The notes: a model not told the origin generated them from the sequence alone. DNA of 64,000 nucleotides from Bacteroides sp. MSB163 (GCF_036416795.1 NZ_CP143867.1:4828001-4892000), one strand, 5' to 3'. Counted from the stretch's first letter, positions 51,568 through 61,576 are shown. Numbers and translations: made by a program.

Positions 51568-53619
51568 ATGAAAAACCTCTTTACTCTGCTCACATGCATT
51601 TTTATGCTGGCTATAAAGTTAGAAGCACAAGCACAAGTCAGCAATTCACCAGTTCAGCAACCAGTTCACGGATGTTGGTATAACCCGGACACTCAGGAAT
51701 GGTTGTTAGGTTTCTTTAAAAGCTTTGCCATATACGAAGATGATATTTGGTTGTATCAATCTATGAATATTCGAAAAGGGAAAGCGGAGATTACGCTTGG
51801 AAAAGGGAATGAGAGTAGAATGATTAAACTTAAATTCGACAATAAGCAAGACAGTATTTGTACTGCCATACTTCCTGATAAACGGCAATTAAAATTAGCC
51901 CGGCACTCCGTGCAACCGGAATTTAAGTGCAAAGACCACCGCACATTTACAGACAACGGTTACTACACAGACTCTGTCACCCTCATTGGATATCTGCAAC
52001 ATACGGAGCGAACTTCACCTTTTCCTATCAGTGTGCCCAATTTCTACACTGATGAAGAAGATACATATTATGCGGATATAGATTCACTAGGATGTTTCAA
52101 CATCACTTTTCCTGTCATAAATACAACCTCCGTTTTTCTGGACTGGGGAAAAGAGGGAATCAATATCTATGATGTAGTAGAACCTGGTGAAAAGATATTC
52201 CTATACCATGATTATGCCACCAACCGCACTCAATTCATGGGAAAAAATGCCCGCTTACATACGGAATTAAGAAACTATGCTTTGTATCCACCTAATAAAG
52301 AATATAGTATATATGTTCCTTATTACGACAAAACGATGAGCCATGAGGAATTTATGCAGAAACTGGAGGATATCTACAAGACGAAAGTAAATATATTAAA
52401 GGGATACACAGACAAGCATCCATTGCTTTCAGACAGATTCATGCAATATATACAATCCGGCTACACAATGGATCTGGCCTCCTACCTCATGCAAAGACGT
52501 TTCGCACTGAGAAGGGGATTTAATAAGGAATTCTTTGATAAGCCTTATACAGACTATGTAGACAGTCTGTATAACCGTTTACCACAACCTTATACATTAC
52601 AGCGAAATATCAGTTCTTTTCTAAGGGACTATCTGGGTTACTATAATAGTATGTTTTCCACAGCTATCACCCTCAGCAATATTGAAGTGCTCCGTTATCT
52701 GGATCAGAAACAAATTCACTCCCTGAATAAACAGCAAAAGGAAGATCTTCTGGCATATGAACATGCCATAGACCTCAGTATATTGGGAAGACATTATGGA
52801 AAAGATTCTTTAGAAATAGATTCATTAGCCTTGCCCTACAAAGAAGGAATGCTACGCACCAACGAATTACTGAACGACAGCAGTATACTCCATTTGTGTC
52901 AGCAATATCAATCCCTGATACCTTTTTTAATGGACAAAAAGAGAATAGACGAGCAACTTATTTGTTTCAAACAGATAGAAGCTTCTCCAATGTTAAAAGA
53001 ATGGATAACTACCAAAACTTTCTATAACAACATGGAATACAACAGAAAGGAACTGGACGAAAATATTCTGGAATACTTCAAGCAACTTGTCACCCATAAA
53101 GAGTTCAGGAGTACAATAATGGATCAACAGGAAACATACATCGCACTCAGTAAGCAAGAGATGAACTACCCGGAAAGTTTAAAGGAAACCGCTTATTTAA
53201 AAGATAGCAACGATGCCGACGAACTATGGCATACATTGATTGCCCCCTACAAAGGAAAAGTCATTTATGTAGATATATGGGGAACTTGGTGTAGTCCGTG
53301 CAAAAGAGAAATGCAATTGGTTGCACCGATAAAGGATGAAATGCAGAATAAGGATGTGATCTTTATGTACTTTGCCAGCAACTCTGCCGAAGCAACCTGG
53401 AAAAACTGCATCAAAGAATTCCGTTTAACCGGTCCTAACATAGTGCACTACAACCTCCCTCAGAAGCAACAGCAAATGCTGGAACAGAAATTCTCTATCA
53501 ATAGTTTCCCTACCTATATGTTAATAGATAAGGACGGAAATATTACAGACATGAAAGCACCTTCTCCCAGCAGGAAAGCTGAATTGATAAATAGATGCAA
53601 TGAACTGCTGACTAAATAG
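51568..53619 (+). CDS. Large periplasmic TlpA-type thioredoxin
   Basis: 683 residues with a signal peptide ending near LEAQAQ. The long N-terminal region (about 530 residues) is beta-rich at first, then helical, and has no recognised family. The C-terminal thioredoxin domain has KVIYVDIWGTWCSPCKREM (redox Cys575 and Cys578) and the cis-Pro loop INSFPTYMLIDKDG. It is likely a disulfide reductase acting in the envelope. Its 3' end overlaps the convergent HAD gene by 8 bp. Confidence 0.88.
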   Translation: MKNLFTLLTCIFMLAIKLEAQAQVSNSPVQQPVHGCWYNPDTQEWLLGFFKSFAIYEDDIWLYQSMNIRKGKAEITLGKGNESRMIKLKFDNKQDSICTAILPDKRQLKLARHSVQPEFKCKDHRTFTDNGYYTDSVTLIGYLQHTERTSPFPISVPNFYTDEEDTYYADIDSLGCFNITFPVINTTSVFLDWGKEGINIYDVVEPGEKIFLYHDYATNRTQFMGKNARLHTELRNYALYPPNKEYSIYVPYYDKTMSHEEFMQKLEDIYKTKVNILKGYTDKHPLLSDRFMQYIQSGYTMDLASYLMQRRFALRRGFNKEFFDKPYTDYVDSLYNRLPQPYTLQRNISSFLRDYLGYYNSMFSTAITLSNIEVLRYLDQKQIHSLNKQQKEDLLAYEHAIDLSILGRHYGKDSLEIDSLALPYKEGMLRTNELLNDSSILHLCQQYQSLIPFLMDKKRIDEQLICFKQIEASPMLKEWITTKTFYNNMEYNRKELDENILEYFKQLVTHKEFRSTIMDQQETYIALSKQEMNYPESLKETAYLKDSNDADELWHTLIAPYKGKVIYVDIWGTWCSPCKREMQLVAPIKDEMQNKDVIFMYFASNSAEATWKNCIKEFRLTGPNIVHYNLPQKQQQMLEQKFSINSFPTYMLIDKDGNITDMKAPSPSRKAELINRCNELLTK

Positions 53620-54253
53620 TCAGCAGTTTCTCATAATCCATACCTTTGAAGTCATCAATGATATAATGACACAACGGAGCAATTTCTTCGCGTGAATTGG
53701 TAGTAGACAGACCGATTACCGTAGCTCCGGAAGCCATACCCGCTTTCAGTCCGTTGAAAGAGTCTTCGAAAACATAAGTTGTTTCCGGTGTGGTACCAAA
53801 TACTTTCATGCCAAGCAGGAAGCAATCCGGTGCAGGTTTGGAAGCTGTGAACATTTCAGCTGTAAGAATACGGTCGAACATAGTTTTGATTTCGGGTTTG
53901 GCACGATATACAGCTTCCATCTTTTTATCATTGGAACTAGTGACCACAGCCATCTTTACACCATTGCGACGGAGATCGGCAATAAAAGATTCTACACCGG
54001 GAATAAATTCGAATGTCATTTCCTGCTCAAAGCGGTCGAGGCCGGCGGTAATTTCTTCCTGTTCTTTAATCATACCGGGAAAGAAGGTGTTATAGATATA
54101 CACCAAAGTTTGTCCCTTTACGCGGCTTTCAAGATCTTCCATACCCAAATAATCTACTCCCATTTTGTGCCAGAAGATGCTATACTGCGTCTCTGTGTCG
54201 ACAACGACACCGTCGAAGTCGAAAAGAACAGCGATGTTTTTTGTTTCAGTCAT
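53612..54253 (-). CDS. HAD-family phosphatase (beta-phosphoglucomutase-like)
   Basis: Motif I VLFDFDGVVVDTET (nucleophile Asp), a helical cap domain, motif II VVTSSND, motif III Lys in FTASKPAPDCF, and motif IV FEDSFNGLKAGMASG are present. 213 residues, subfamily IA. Substrate may be a sugar phosphate; not determined. It shares 8 bp of 3' end with the TlpA-type gene. Confidence 0.9.
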   Translation of the reverse strand: MTETKNIAVLFDFDGVVVDTETQYSIFWHKMGVDYLGMEDLESRVKGQTLVYIYNTFFPGMIKEQEEITAGLDRFEQEMTFEFIPGVESFIADLRRNGVKMAVVTSSNDKKMEAVYRAKPEIKTMFDRILTAEMFTASKPAPDCFLLGMKVFGTTPETTYVFEDSFNGLKAGMASGATVIGLSTTNSREEIAPLCHYIIDDFKGMDYEKLLTI

Positions 54254-54318
54254 ATAAACTTCCTTTTACCTTATAATGTTAATACCTTATCAATTACGAT
54301 ACAAAGGTCTGAATAATC

Positions 54319-54349
54319 CTTGAACAGAGCAAATAAATGAGTAACTTTG
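54319..54349 (+). promoter_or_regulatory. Bacteroides promoter for the MATE gene (CTTG-N19-TAACTTTG)
   Basis: CTTG at 54319-54322 and TAACTTTG at 54342-54349 are 19 bp apart. Start near 54356 supports the ATG at 54427, not the frame opening at 54337. Confidence 0.7.
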
Positions 54350-54426
54350 CTGCAAATACAGATACGCGGACGGCACGGACCGGAGCGGACGAACGCGGAT
54401 TCATTACTTTCTTTAGATTAATAGTT

Positions 54427-55776
54427 ATGGATAATAACCCTCACATATTAGGTACCGAACGTATAGGTAAACTGCTGCTACAATATTCTATACCCGCCAT
54501 CATCGGTATGACGATTACTTCACTGTACAACATCATCGACAGCATTTTCATCGGTCACGGTGTGGGTGCGATGGGTATTGCCGGATTGGCCATTACTTTT
54601 CCGCTGATGAATCTTGTGGTAGCATTCTGTACATTGGTGTCGGCAGGTGGATCTACAATCTCATCCATCCGTTTGGGGCAGAAAGATTTGGACGGAGCTA
54701 CCGAGGTATTGGGAAATACGCTGATGTTTTGTCTGATCAATGCTGTTGTTTTCGGCGGACTCGCCTTTTTGTTTCTGGATGAAATATTAAGATTCTTCGG
54801 TGCCAGCCAGGATACACTGCCCTATGCCCGGGATTTCATGCAAATTATTCTTGCAGGAACACCTATTACTTACACGATGATCGGACTGAACAATATCATG
54901 CGTGCCACGGGATATCCTAAAAAGGCAATGTTGACTTCCATGGTAACCGTGGTTTGTAACATCATCCTTGCTCCTATCTTTATCTTCCATTTTGACTGGG
55001 GTATTCGCGGAGCTGCCACAGCAACCGTTATTTCGCAGTTTATCGGTATGGTGTGGGTAGTGAAGCATTTCCTTGATAAAGACAGCTTTGTACGCTTCCG
55101 CCCGGACTTTTGGAAGCTAAAGAAGCGCATCATCAGCAGTATTTTTTCGATTGGAATGTCGCCTTTCTTAATGAATGTGTGCGCCTGTGTCATTGTGATT
55201 ATCATCAACAACTCTCTGCAACGCCACGGAGGTGATATGGCCATCGGAGCTTACGGCATCATCAATCGCCTGCTCACTCTCTATATAATGATTGTATTAG
55301 GATTAACCATGGGTATGCAGCCCATTGTGGGGTATAATTTCGGGGCACAGAAGCATGACCGTGTGAAGCAAACCTTGAAACTGAGTATTCTGACTGGTGT
55401 GTGCATCACGAGCAGTGGTTTCCTCATTTGCGAGCTTTTCCCGTATGCAGTGTCCGCTATCTTCACAAACGATCAGGAACTGATTGACATTGCTTCACGC
55501 GGTGTTCGCATTTGCGTGCTGATGTTCCCGTTTGTGGGTGCGCAGATCGTTATCGGTAACTTCTTCCAAAGTATCGGAAAGGCTAAAATCAGTATTTTCC
55601 TTTCACTTACCCGGCAACTCTTATATTTACTTCCCGGTCTGATCTTCTTCCCCCGCTTTATAGGATTGAATGGTATCTGGACCAGTATGCCGGTGGCTGA
55701 CTTTTTCGCTTTCCTAACGGCACTCGTAGTGTTATGGACGTATATTCGAAAGAAAAACAGAGAGAGTATCGCGTAA
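54427..55776 (+). CDS. MATE-family efflux transporter
   Basis: 449 residues and twelve hydrophobic helices in two similar halves. Typical blocks: LGTERIGKLLLQYSIPAIIGMTITSLYNIIDSIFIGHGVG cut by family signature, NNIMRATGYPKKAM, and GMQPIVGYNFGAQKHDRVKQT in the second half. MATE pumps exchange Na+ or H+ for cationic compounds. Substrate unknown. A double hairpin at 55823-55905 ends the gene. Confidence 0.93.
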   Translation: MDNNPHILGTERIGKLLLQYSIPAIIGMTITSLYNIIDSIFIGHGVGAMGIAGLAITFPLMNLVVAFCTLVSAGGSTISSIRLGQKDLDGATEVLGNTLMFCLINAVVFGGLAFLFLDEILRFFGASQDTLPYARDFMQIILAGTPITYTMIGLNNIMRATGYPKKAMLTSMVTVVCNIILAPIFIFHFDWGIRGAATATVISQFIGMVWVVKHFLDKDSFVRFRPDFWKLKKRIISSIFSIGMSPFLMNVCACVIVIIINNSLQRHGGDMAIGAYGIINRLLTLYIMIVLGLTMGMQPIVGYNFGAQKHDRVKQTLKLSILTGVCITSSGFLICELFPYAVSAIFTNDQELIDIASRGVRICVLMFPFVGAQIVIGNFFQSIGKAKISIFLSLTRQLLYLLPGLIFFPRFIGLNGIWTSMPVADFFAFLTALVVLWTYIRKKNRESIA

Positions 55777-55822
55777 GTAATTTGTACCACTCAAACAGAA
55801 GGTATAACCTTCAACTAAAAAG

Positions 55823-55905
55823 GGTGTAGCCCTAACACCAAAGGGCTACACCATCCTTATCAAAGGGTGTAGCCATCCGATCTGAAAGGCTACACCCTTT
55901 TTATT
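55823..55905. terminator. Two tandem hairpins from one repeated stem sequence
   Basis: GGTGTAGCCC/GGGCTACACC (55823-55852) is followed by AAAGGGTGTAGCC/GGCTACACCCTTT (55862-55900, 13-bp perfect stem) and TTATT. Because the four arms are nearly the same, either arm of one hairpin could pair with an arm of the other. Located between convergent MATE and ABC permease genes. Confidence 0.8.
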
Positions 55906-55951
55906 CTGCTTTACAGATAGCTGTAGGCATGGTTAAAGCATTAAATTACCT

Positions 55952-58276
55952 CTATTCACTCTTGATGCTCTGTACAGGGTTTTCATTAGCTATGCGCCAG
56001 GCTTTCCAAATGACGCACACCGTAATAATCAGCAGATTAGCAATACCCACCAGTACATACACCGGCCATCCTAGCGGCACTTGTATGGCAAACAGATCCA
56101 TCCATATTCCATTTACATACCATGATCCTATCGTCCCCATGATGACTGCCGGTACCGCCACCCAAAGTACATCGAGCGAAAGCATTTCCAATATTGTAGA
56201 CGACTCGGCACCATTCACCTTACGGATAGCAATTTCTTTGGAACGGCGACGCACCTCATCGGTAGTATAACCTATTAATCCCATCAGCATAACGAAGAAC
56301 ATCACCACTGTTGCCAATATGGTAGCATCGCGGAAAATACGAACAACACCATAAGCATCCTGCATGTCAAGCTCCAAAGAATAGAAATCTACTGTTTTCG
56401 CAGGAAAGGCAGCTGCTGCCTCACTGTTCAGTCGCCTCAGGTTCTCCACAAAAGGTTCTTTGAGGCGAACATGGATAGAGCCTCCAAACCGTCCGCAACG
56501 AACAATAAGCGGTTGTTGCGACACATAGAACGATGCGGTATGGAAATCTTTGAGCACTCCCACAATACGGAGATCTCCCAGACCTGTATTCCCTTGGTGC
56601 ACAATACGCCCCACTACATCATCACCCCAGCGCATCGTCTTGGCAAATGTTTCATTCACAACCGCCTCATTGCGCTCGCGTGCCATGCGCCCCTCTTTCA
56701 TCGTCATGCCCATCATCTTCGGATAGTTTTCTGTTTCCACACAATAGCGCGAAGAGAAAAGTGACTGTCCGCTTTCGTTCAAGATCCTCATGCCGCTCAT
56801 TCCGATACATGGCGGATAACTGGCAGATTCCACATCCTCCACATAAGGCAGTCCGAGAAAGAACTGACGTGCAGCATCACGCTCAGAGTCACTCTCAAAG
56901 TAGATGTCGGACGTAGCTATACGACGGGCATCGTAACCTGTATCTTTATTCAATACATAATGATACTGAGCCATAATGACACACATCAGCCCACAGATGA
57001 AGGCTACACCCAAAAACTGAATGAAAAGCAATGGACGTTTCCACCCTTTCTTTCCTTCTGTGTAGTGACGGAAAACCAGCGACACGGGTATCCGTGAGAA
57101 CATCCGCCCTGGTAACACTCCGCCTATGACAAACAGTATTCCTATCACCGACAGTGGCACCCAGATACGACTAAGTGCAAAAAGTGACGTCAACCGGACT
57201 TCCATCATTTCTTCTATCATCTCACGGAAATTCAGCAACAGAAACGCCATCAGTATCAATGACAACAAAATGATAATGCTTGTCTCCAACAAAAACATGG
57301 AGAATACAGTACCTCCCGATGCACCATTACATTTATGCACTCCCACTGCTTTAGCACGATATGAAAGCGAAGAAATAGAAATAAGCACATAATTCAGCGC
57401 AGCAATGAAAAGAATAGCCAGACCGAGAATCAACGTAATAGCATTCATACGTCGTACCGCTTCATCGCCACGATACACATCGCGCAATGGCTTCACAATG
57501 GAAGTATAACTGGAATTGTCCTTTCCATCCTGAGGAAGATAATTTTGAATGACAGCCTCCAGGCGGGCATTGAACTTCTCAACATCTACCTTCACGCCCG
57601 GATGAAAACGGATATATTGAAAGAAAGAATCACCTCCTTCCCAGGAATTCTCCGCCCAATCACGACTCCAGGCGCTGACGATAGAAATGACAGCTTCAGG
57701 ATTCATGGTTGAATTCTCAGGCAAGGCAACGTAGACTCCTTTCACAGTAAGCTGTAACTGCTTATCATAACTTATCACTTTACCAATGGGGTCCTCGTCA
57801 CCAAACATTTTTTGTGCCAGACGGTCACTCAGAAAAACCACATCCTTTTGCTGAAGTTCATGCAGCGGATCGCCTCTGAGTACGTCGATGCCCAGTGTCT
57901 GAAAAAAGAGTGAATCTGCCATTACAGTGTAGTCTTTAAAACGCACACTGCCGTTATAAAGCGGTCCAAAAGCCATGTATTTGCAAACACTGACAGCAGC
58001 TTCCACTTCTTGGGGAAAGTTCTCCAAGACGGCACCTGCCACAGGGGGTAGGTTAAGTTCACCCGGCTCGCCCCGCTCACTATTGATGGTAAAGATGGAG
58101 AAGAGCTGGTAGATGCGGTCCGGATCACGGTAGCAAGTATCATAGCTCTGCTCAAAGGCAACACGGACAAAAAGCAGGATGCTCATCGTCAACGCTAAGC
58201 CCAGAGAGAGAATCTTGATGATATTGCTGCCGCGACCACGGAGCAGTGTTTGAATTACATAGTAAATCTGCTTCAT
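55952..58276 (-). CDS. MacB/FtsX-type ABC transporter permease, copy 2
   Basis: 774 residues with an N-terminal helix (IIKILSLGLALTMSILLFVRVAF), a periplasmic MacB-like domain, three FtsX helices, then a second half with the same order and a C-terminal FtsX block (MLMGLIGYTTDEVRRRSKEIAIRKVNGAESSTILEML). It closely resembles the gene immediately upstream (4-bp gap) from the first to the last residues (both end in ENPVxSIKSE). With the ATPase it probably forms an exporter or signalling transporter of the MacB mechanotransmission class. Confidence 0.92.
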   Translation of the reverse strand: MKQIYYVIQTLLRGRGSNIIKILSLGLALTMSILLFVRVAFEQSYDTCYRDPDRIYQLFSIFTINSERGEPGELNLPPVAGAVLENFPQEVEAAVSVCKYMAFGPLYNGSVRFKDYTVMADSLFFQTLGIDVLRGDPLHELQQKDVVFLSDRLAQKMFGDEDPIGKVISYDKQLQLTVKGVYVALPENSTMNPEAVISIVSAWSRDWAENSWEGGDSFFQYIRFHPGVKVDVEKFNARLEAVIQNYLPQDGKDNSSYTSIVKPLRDVYRGDEAVRRMNAITLILGLAILFIAALNYVLISISSLSYRAKAVGVHKCNGASGGTVFSMFLLETSIIILLSLILMAFLLLNFREMIEEMMEVRLTSLFALSRIWVPLSVIGILFVIGGVLPGRMFSRIPVSLVFRHYTEGKKGWKRPLLFIQFLGVAFICGLMCVIMAQYHYVLNKDTGYDARRIATSDIYFESDSERDAARQFFLGLPYVEDVESASYPPCIGMSGMRILNESGQSLFSSRYCVETENYPKMMGMTMKEGRMARERNEAVVNETFAKTMRWGDDVVGRIVHQGNTGLGDLRIVGVLKDFHTASFYVSQQPLIVRCGRFGGSIHVRLKEPFVENLRRLNSEAAAAFPAKTVDFYSLELDMQDAYGVVRIFRDATILATVVMFFVMLMGLIGYTTDEVRRRSKEIAIRKVNGAESSTILEMLSLDVLWVAVPAVIMGTIGSWYVNGIWMDLFAIQVPLGWPVYVLVGIANLLIITVCVIWKAWRIANENPVQSIKSE

Positions 58277-58280
58277 ACAT

Positions 58281-60590
58281 TTACTCGCTTTTAATACTGT
58301 TTACCGGATTTTCGTTCGCTATCCGCCATGACTTCCAGATGACGCAAGCGATGATAAGTAACAGGATAACTAATGCTATCAATATATATACCGGCCAGGA
58401 AAGCGGCACTTGTTCGGCAAACTGATCCATCCACATTTCATTGATATATGCTGCAGATATAATGCCGATAATAACAGCCGGAGCCGCTACATAAAGGACA
58501 TCTTTCGAAAGCAGCTCCAATATTCCCGAAGACTCCGCCCCATTCACCTTACGAATAGCGATTTCCTTGGAACGACGACGCACTTCGTCTGTAGTATAAC
58601 CAATCAAGCCCATCAGCATGACAAAGAACATAGTCAGTGCCGCCAATATCGTGGCATTACTGAAGACACGAACCGGATTATACTTGTTCAAAATCTGATC
58701 TTCCATACTATAGAAGTCAACCGTCTTGTCAGGATAAGCCTCAGAGACGTCCTTGTTCAGACGACGCAAATTCTCGGCAAAGGGTTCCTTGAGACGTACA
58801 TGAACAGTATTACCAAAGGTACGGGTATAGCCAAACATAATGACATCCTGTGGCTGATAGAAAGAGCCTATATGGAAATTCTTCAGCACACCTACTACTT
58901 TCAAATTTCGACCTTCGGCACGCAACGGATGATTCAGCGCCTTGTCTCCCCAACGCATCCGTTCCGCAAAAGCCTCATTCACGACTATTTCGTCCGATGC
59001 ACGCGCCGGACGCCCTTCCTTCATCGTCATCCCCATCATCTTAAAGTAGTCCTCAAGTGCATAACTGAATCGGGTCGAAAAGAGCGATTGTCCACCCTCA
59101 CCTTCAATCATTGAACCGCTATAGCTCCATATAGGGGTACTGACAGCGGAAGATACCTCCTCCACATAAGGCAGTCCGCGAAAGAATTGCAAGGCAGGAC
59201 CACTCTCCTCTTCGCCACCGAAATAAATACTGCCAATGGCTACACGCTGCGGATTATAGCCCATATCTTTATCTTTCACATAATTGTACTGCGCCATCAC
59301 CACATACATCAGTCCACAAATGAAGGCCACACCCGCAAACTGAACGAAAAGTAACGGACGTTTCCATCCCTTCTTACCCTCCGTATAGCGGCGGAACACC
59401 TGAGACACAGGTATGCGGGCAAACAGCCTGCCCGGCAGAATTCCACCTACAATGAACAGAACCAGCACCACAACAAGCGGCACCCAGATACGGTCCGGAG
59501 CAAAAAGTACACTCAACTTGGCTGCGGTAGTATCTTCTATGAACTCCTGGAAATTGAGTAATATCAACCCCATCAACACCAGGGCCAACGCAATAATAAT
59601 TCCCGTTTCCAAAAGAAACATCGAGAACACCGTACCTCCGCTCGCACCACTACACTTATGCACACCCACCGCTTTGGCACGATAAGTGAGCGAAGAAATA
59701 GATATCAGCACGTAGTTCAGTGATGCGATAAAAAGAATAGCCAAAGCTAAGATACTCATAATGCTATCCATGCGTTTCACCTGATCTTCGTCACGATACA
59801 CATCACGGATAGGTTTCACAAAGGCTGTGTAACCGTATGCTTTCTTATCTTCTTCCGGACGATATTTCTGTATCATGGCATCCAGACGGGCATTCACGAT
59901 TTCTTTATCAGCTCCCGGACGAAAACGGATATATTCGTAATAGCTGTCACCACCACGCCAGGAATAGTTACCCCAGCCACGACTCCAACCTGTAGGCATG
60001 GAAATAACAGCCTCCGGACGCATAGTAGCGTTCTCGGGCAAATCGACATAAGTGCCCTTTACCGTCAGTTGCAACTCCTTATTATAACTAATGACTTTTC
60101 CAATAGGATTCTCACCACCATATATTTTCTGAGCCAAATCGTCACTCAAAAATATGACATCGTTCTGCATCAGATCTTTTTCCGGATTACCACTCAGTAC
60201 CTCAATACCCATAGTCTTGAAGAAAAGTGAATCGGCTAATATTTTCCGGGCATCGATGCGTACACTGCCATTGTAAAGTGGTGAAGAAACAAAATACGCA
60301 ATGCTGGTAGCCGCCTCTACCTCTTTGGGAAAATTCTCCAGAATGGCACCTGCCACAGGGCCACAGTTTTGTTTTTGCGGTTCAAATTGTTCACCCTCAG
60401 CCGAAAATATGGAGTATATCTGATAAAGATCACCATAATCCTTGTAGCAAGTATCGTAGCTTTGTTCAAAAGCCACACGTGAAAACAGCAGAATACTCAT
60501 TGTCAAGCCCAATCCAAGAGAAATGACTTTGATTACATTCGAACCGCGCCCACGCAACAGGGTACGTATGACATAATATAGTTGTTTCAT
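58281..60590 (-). CDS. MacB/FtsX-type ABC transporter permease, copy 1
   Basis: 769 residues with the same layout as the adjacent copy: MKQLYYVIRTLLRGRGSN start, two MacB-like periplasmic domains, two FtsX helix sets and the C-terminal MLMGLIGYTTDEVRRRSKEIAIRKVNGAESS block. The pair is a tandem duplication that has since diverged mainly in the periplasmic domains. They may form a heterodimer with the upstream ATPase. Confidence 0.92.
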   Translation of the reverse strand: MKQLYYVIRTLLRGRGSNVIKVISLGLGLTMSILLFSRVAFEQSYDTCYKDYGDLYQIYSIFSAEGEQFEPQKQNCGPVAGAILENFPKEVEAATSIAYFVSSPLYNGSVRIDARKILADSLFFKTMGIEVLSGNPEKDLMQNDVIFLSDDLAQKIYGGENPIGKVISYNKELQLTVKGTYVDLPENATMRPEAVISMPTGWSRGWGNYSWRGGDSYYEYIRFRPGADKEIVNARLDAMIQKYRPEEDKKAYGYTAFVKPIRDVYRDEDQVKRMDSIMSILALAILFIASLNYVLISISSLTYRAKAVGVHKCSGASGGTVFSMFLLETGIIIALALVLMGLILLNFQEFIEDTTAAKLSVLFAPDRIWVPLVVVLVLFIVGGILPGRLFARIPVSQVFRRYTEGKKGWKRPLLFVQFAGVAFICGLMYVVMAQYNYVKDKDMGYNPQRVAIGSIYFGGEEESGPALQFFRGLPYVEEVSSAVSTPIWSYSGSMIEGEGGQSLFSTRFSYALEDYFKMMGMTMKEGRPARASDEIVVNEAFAERMRWGDKALNHPLRAEGRNLKVVGVLKNFHIGSFYQPQDVIMFGYTRTFGNTVHVRLKEPFAENLRRLNKDVSEAYPDKTVDFYSMEDQILNKYNPVRVFSNATILAALTMFFVMLMGLIGYTTDEVRRRSKEIAIRKVNGAESSGILELLSKDVLYVAAPAVIIGIISAAYINEMWMDQFAEQVPLSWPVYILIALVILLLIIACVIWKSWRIANENPVNSIKSE

Positions 60591-60610
60591 AGTTCAATCT
60601 CTTTATAAAC

Positions 60611-61294
60611 TTATACTCCTTGTGCCGCAATACTGGCCACCACGCTACCATCAAACAAATGTATCGTACGATGTGCAAACGAAGCATCATGCTGAGAGTG
60701 TGTTACCATAATAATCGTCGTTCCCTCCCGATTCAATTCCGTCAACAGATTCATGACTTCCGCACCATTCTTAGAATCCAGATTACCGGTCGGCTCATCG
60801 GCAAGTATTAATTTAGGATTAGTTACCACAGCACGGGCAATAGCTACACGTTGCTGCTGACCACCAGACAATTGTTGCGGGAAATGCTTGGCACGATGGC
60901 TGATATTCATTCGTTTCAATATATCTTCCACCATCCGGCGACGTTCAGAAGCCTTAATGCCGAGATACGTCAAAGGCAACTCTACATTTTCATATACATT
61001 CAGTTCGTCTATCAGGTTAAAGCTTTGGAATACGAAACCGAGTTTACCTTTCCGTACACGGGTACGTTCTTTTTCTTTCAGGTCTCCGACTTCCTGTCCC
61101 AGAAGTTTATATGAACCTTCCGTCGGATTATCCAGCAATCCCAAGATATTCAACAGAGTTGATTTACCACAACCTGACGGTCCCATGACGGCTACAAATT
61201 CTCCTTCTTTCACCTCAAGATTCACATGGTTCAATGCTACTGTTTCTACTTCCGTTGTACGGAATACTTTGCTGATGTCATTAATTTCAATCAT
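60611..61294 (-). CDS. ABC transporter ATP-binding protein (MacB/LolD type)
   Basis: 227 residues from the ATG at 61294. Walker A GPSGCGKSTLLNILG, Q-loop VFQSFNLIDEL, signature LSGGQQQRVAIARA, Walker B LILADEPTGNLDS and H-loop VTHSQHD are complete. It is first in the operon with the two permeases. An earlier in-frame ATG (61369) lies upstream of the predicted sigma-54 promoter at 61339-61354 and is rejected. Confidence 0.95.
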   Translation of the reverse strand: MIEINDISKVFRTTEVETVALNHVNLEVKEGEFVAVMGPSGCGKSTLLNILGLLDNPTEGSYKLLGQEVGDLKEKERTRVRKGKLGFVFQSFNLIDELNVYENVELPLTYLGIKASERRRMVEDILKRMNISHRAKHFPQQLSGGQQQRVAIARAVVTNPKLILADEPTGNLDSKNGAEVMNLLTELNREGTTIIMVTHSQHDASFAHRTIHLFDGSVVASIAAQGV

Positions 61295-61338
61295 GATGTT
61301 TATTATTAAAGTCTTATATAATATTCTGTTTATATAAA

Positions 61339-61354
61339 TGCAGAAAGCATGCCA
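61339..61354 (-). promoter_or_regulatory. Predicted sigma-54 promoter for the ABC operon
   Basis: Minus-strand TGGCATGCTTTCTGCA matches TGGCACG-N4-TTGCW with the invariant GG and GC 10 bp apart; two changes from consensus. Predicted start is near 61328, leaving a leader of about 34 nt. Confidence 0.65.
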
Positions 61355-61408
61355 AAACTTAAGATTCATTCATTATCAACAATTTATCTTTTTAAACGTA
61401 TACAAATA

Positions 61409-61446
61409 GTGTCTAATAATTAGACACCTCCGTCTAAAAAATGGAC
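61409..61446. promoter_or_regulatory. Palindromic upstream activator site, probably two copies
   Basis: GTGTCTAATAATTAGACAC (61409-61427) is a perfect palindrome. A weaker site, GTCTAAAAAATGGAC (61432-61446), is centred 21 bp away. Both lie about 80-110 bp upstream of the predicted sigma-54 start, the usual place for an enhancer-binding protein. Confidence 0.6.
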
Positions 61447-61521
61447 AACTCTGGAAATTAGTACAGCACGAAGGAACAGAAAAAAGGAAAATAAGACAAT
61501 CATTTATCTAAAAGAAAACTC

Positions 61522-61529
61522 TATCTTTG
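61522..61529 (+). promoter_or_regulatory. Bacteroides -7 box (TATCTTTG) for the metallophosphoesterase gene
   Basis: TATCTTTG predicts a start near 61536, about 40 nt before the ATG at 61577. The leader contains the AT palindrome AATATTAATATT. Confidence 0.5.
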
Positions 61530-61576
61530 CAATCAGTTTTCAACCGAAGAGATTATATAATATTAATATTATACAC

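Noticed and set aside
54337..54426. 30-residue N-terminal extension of the MATE protein
   Set aside because: It begins inside the promoter at 54319-54349, and the extra residues are polar and unlike the family.
61451..61468. Plus-strand sigma-54 promoter for the metallophosphoesterase (TGG...GCA)
   Set aside because: The GG to GC spacing is 11 instead of 10 and the flanks do not match; a normal -7 box at 61522-61529 is better placed.
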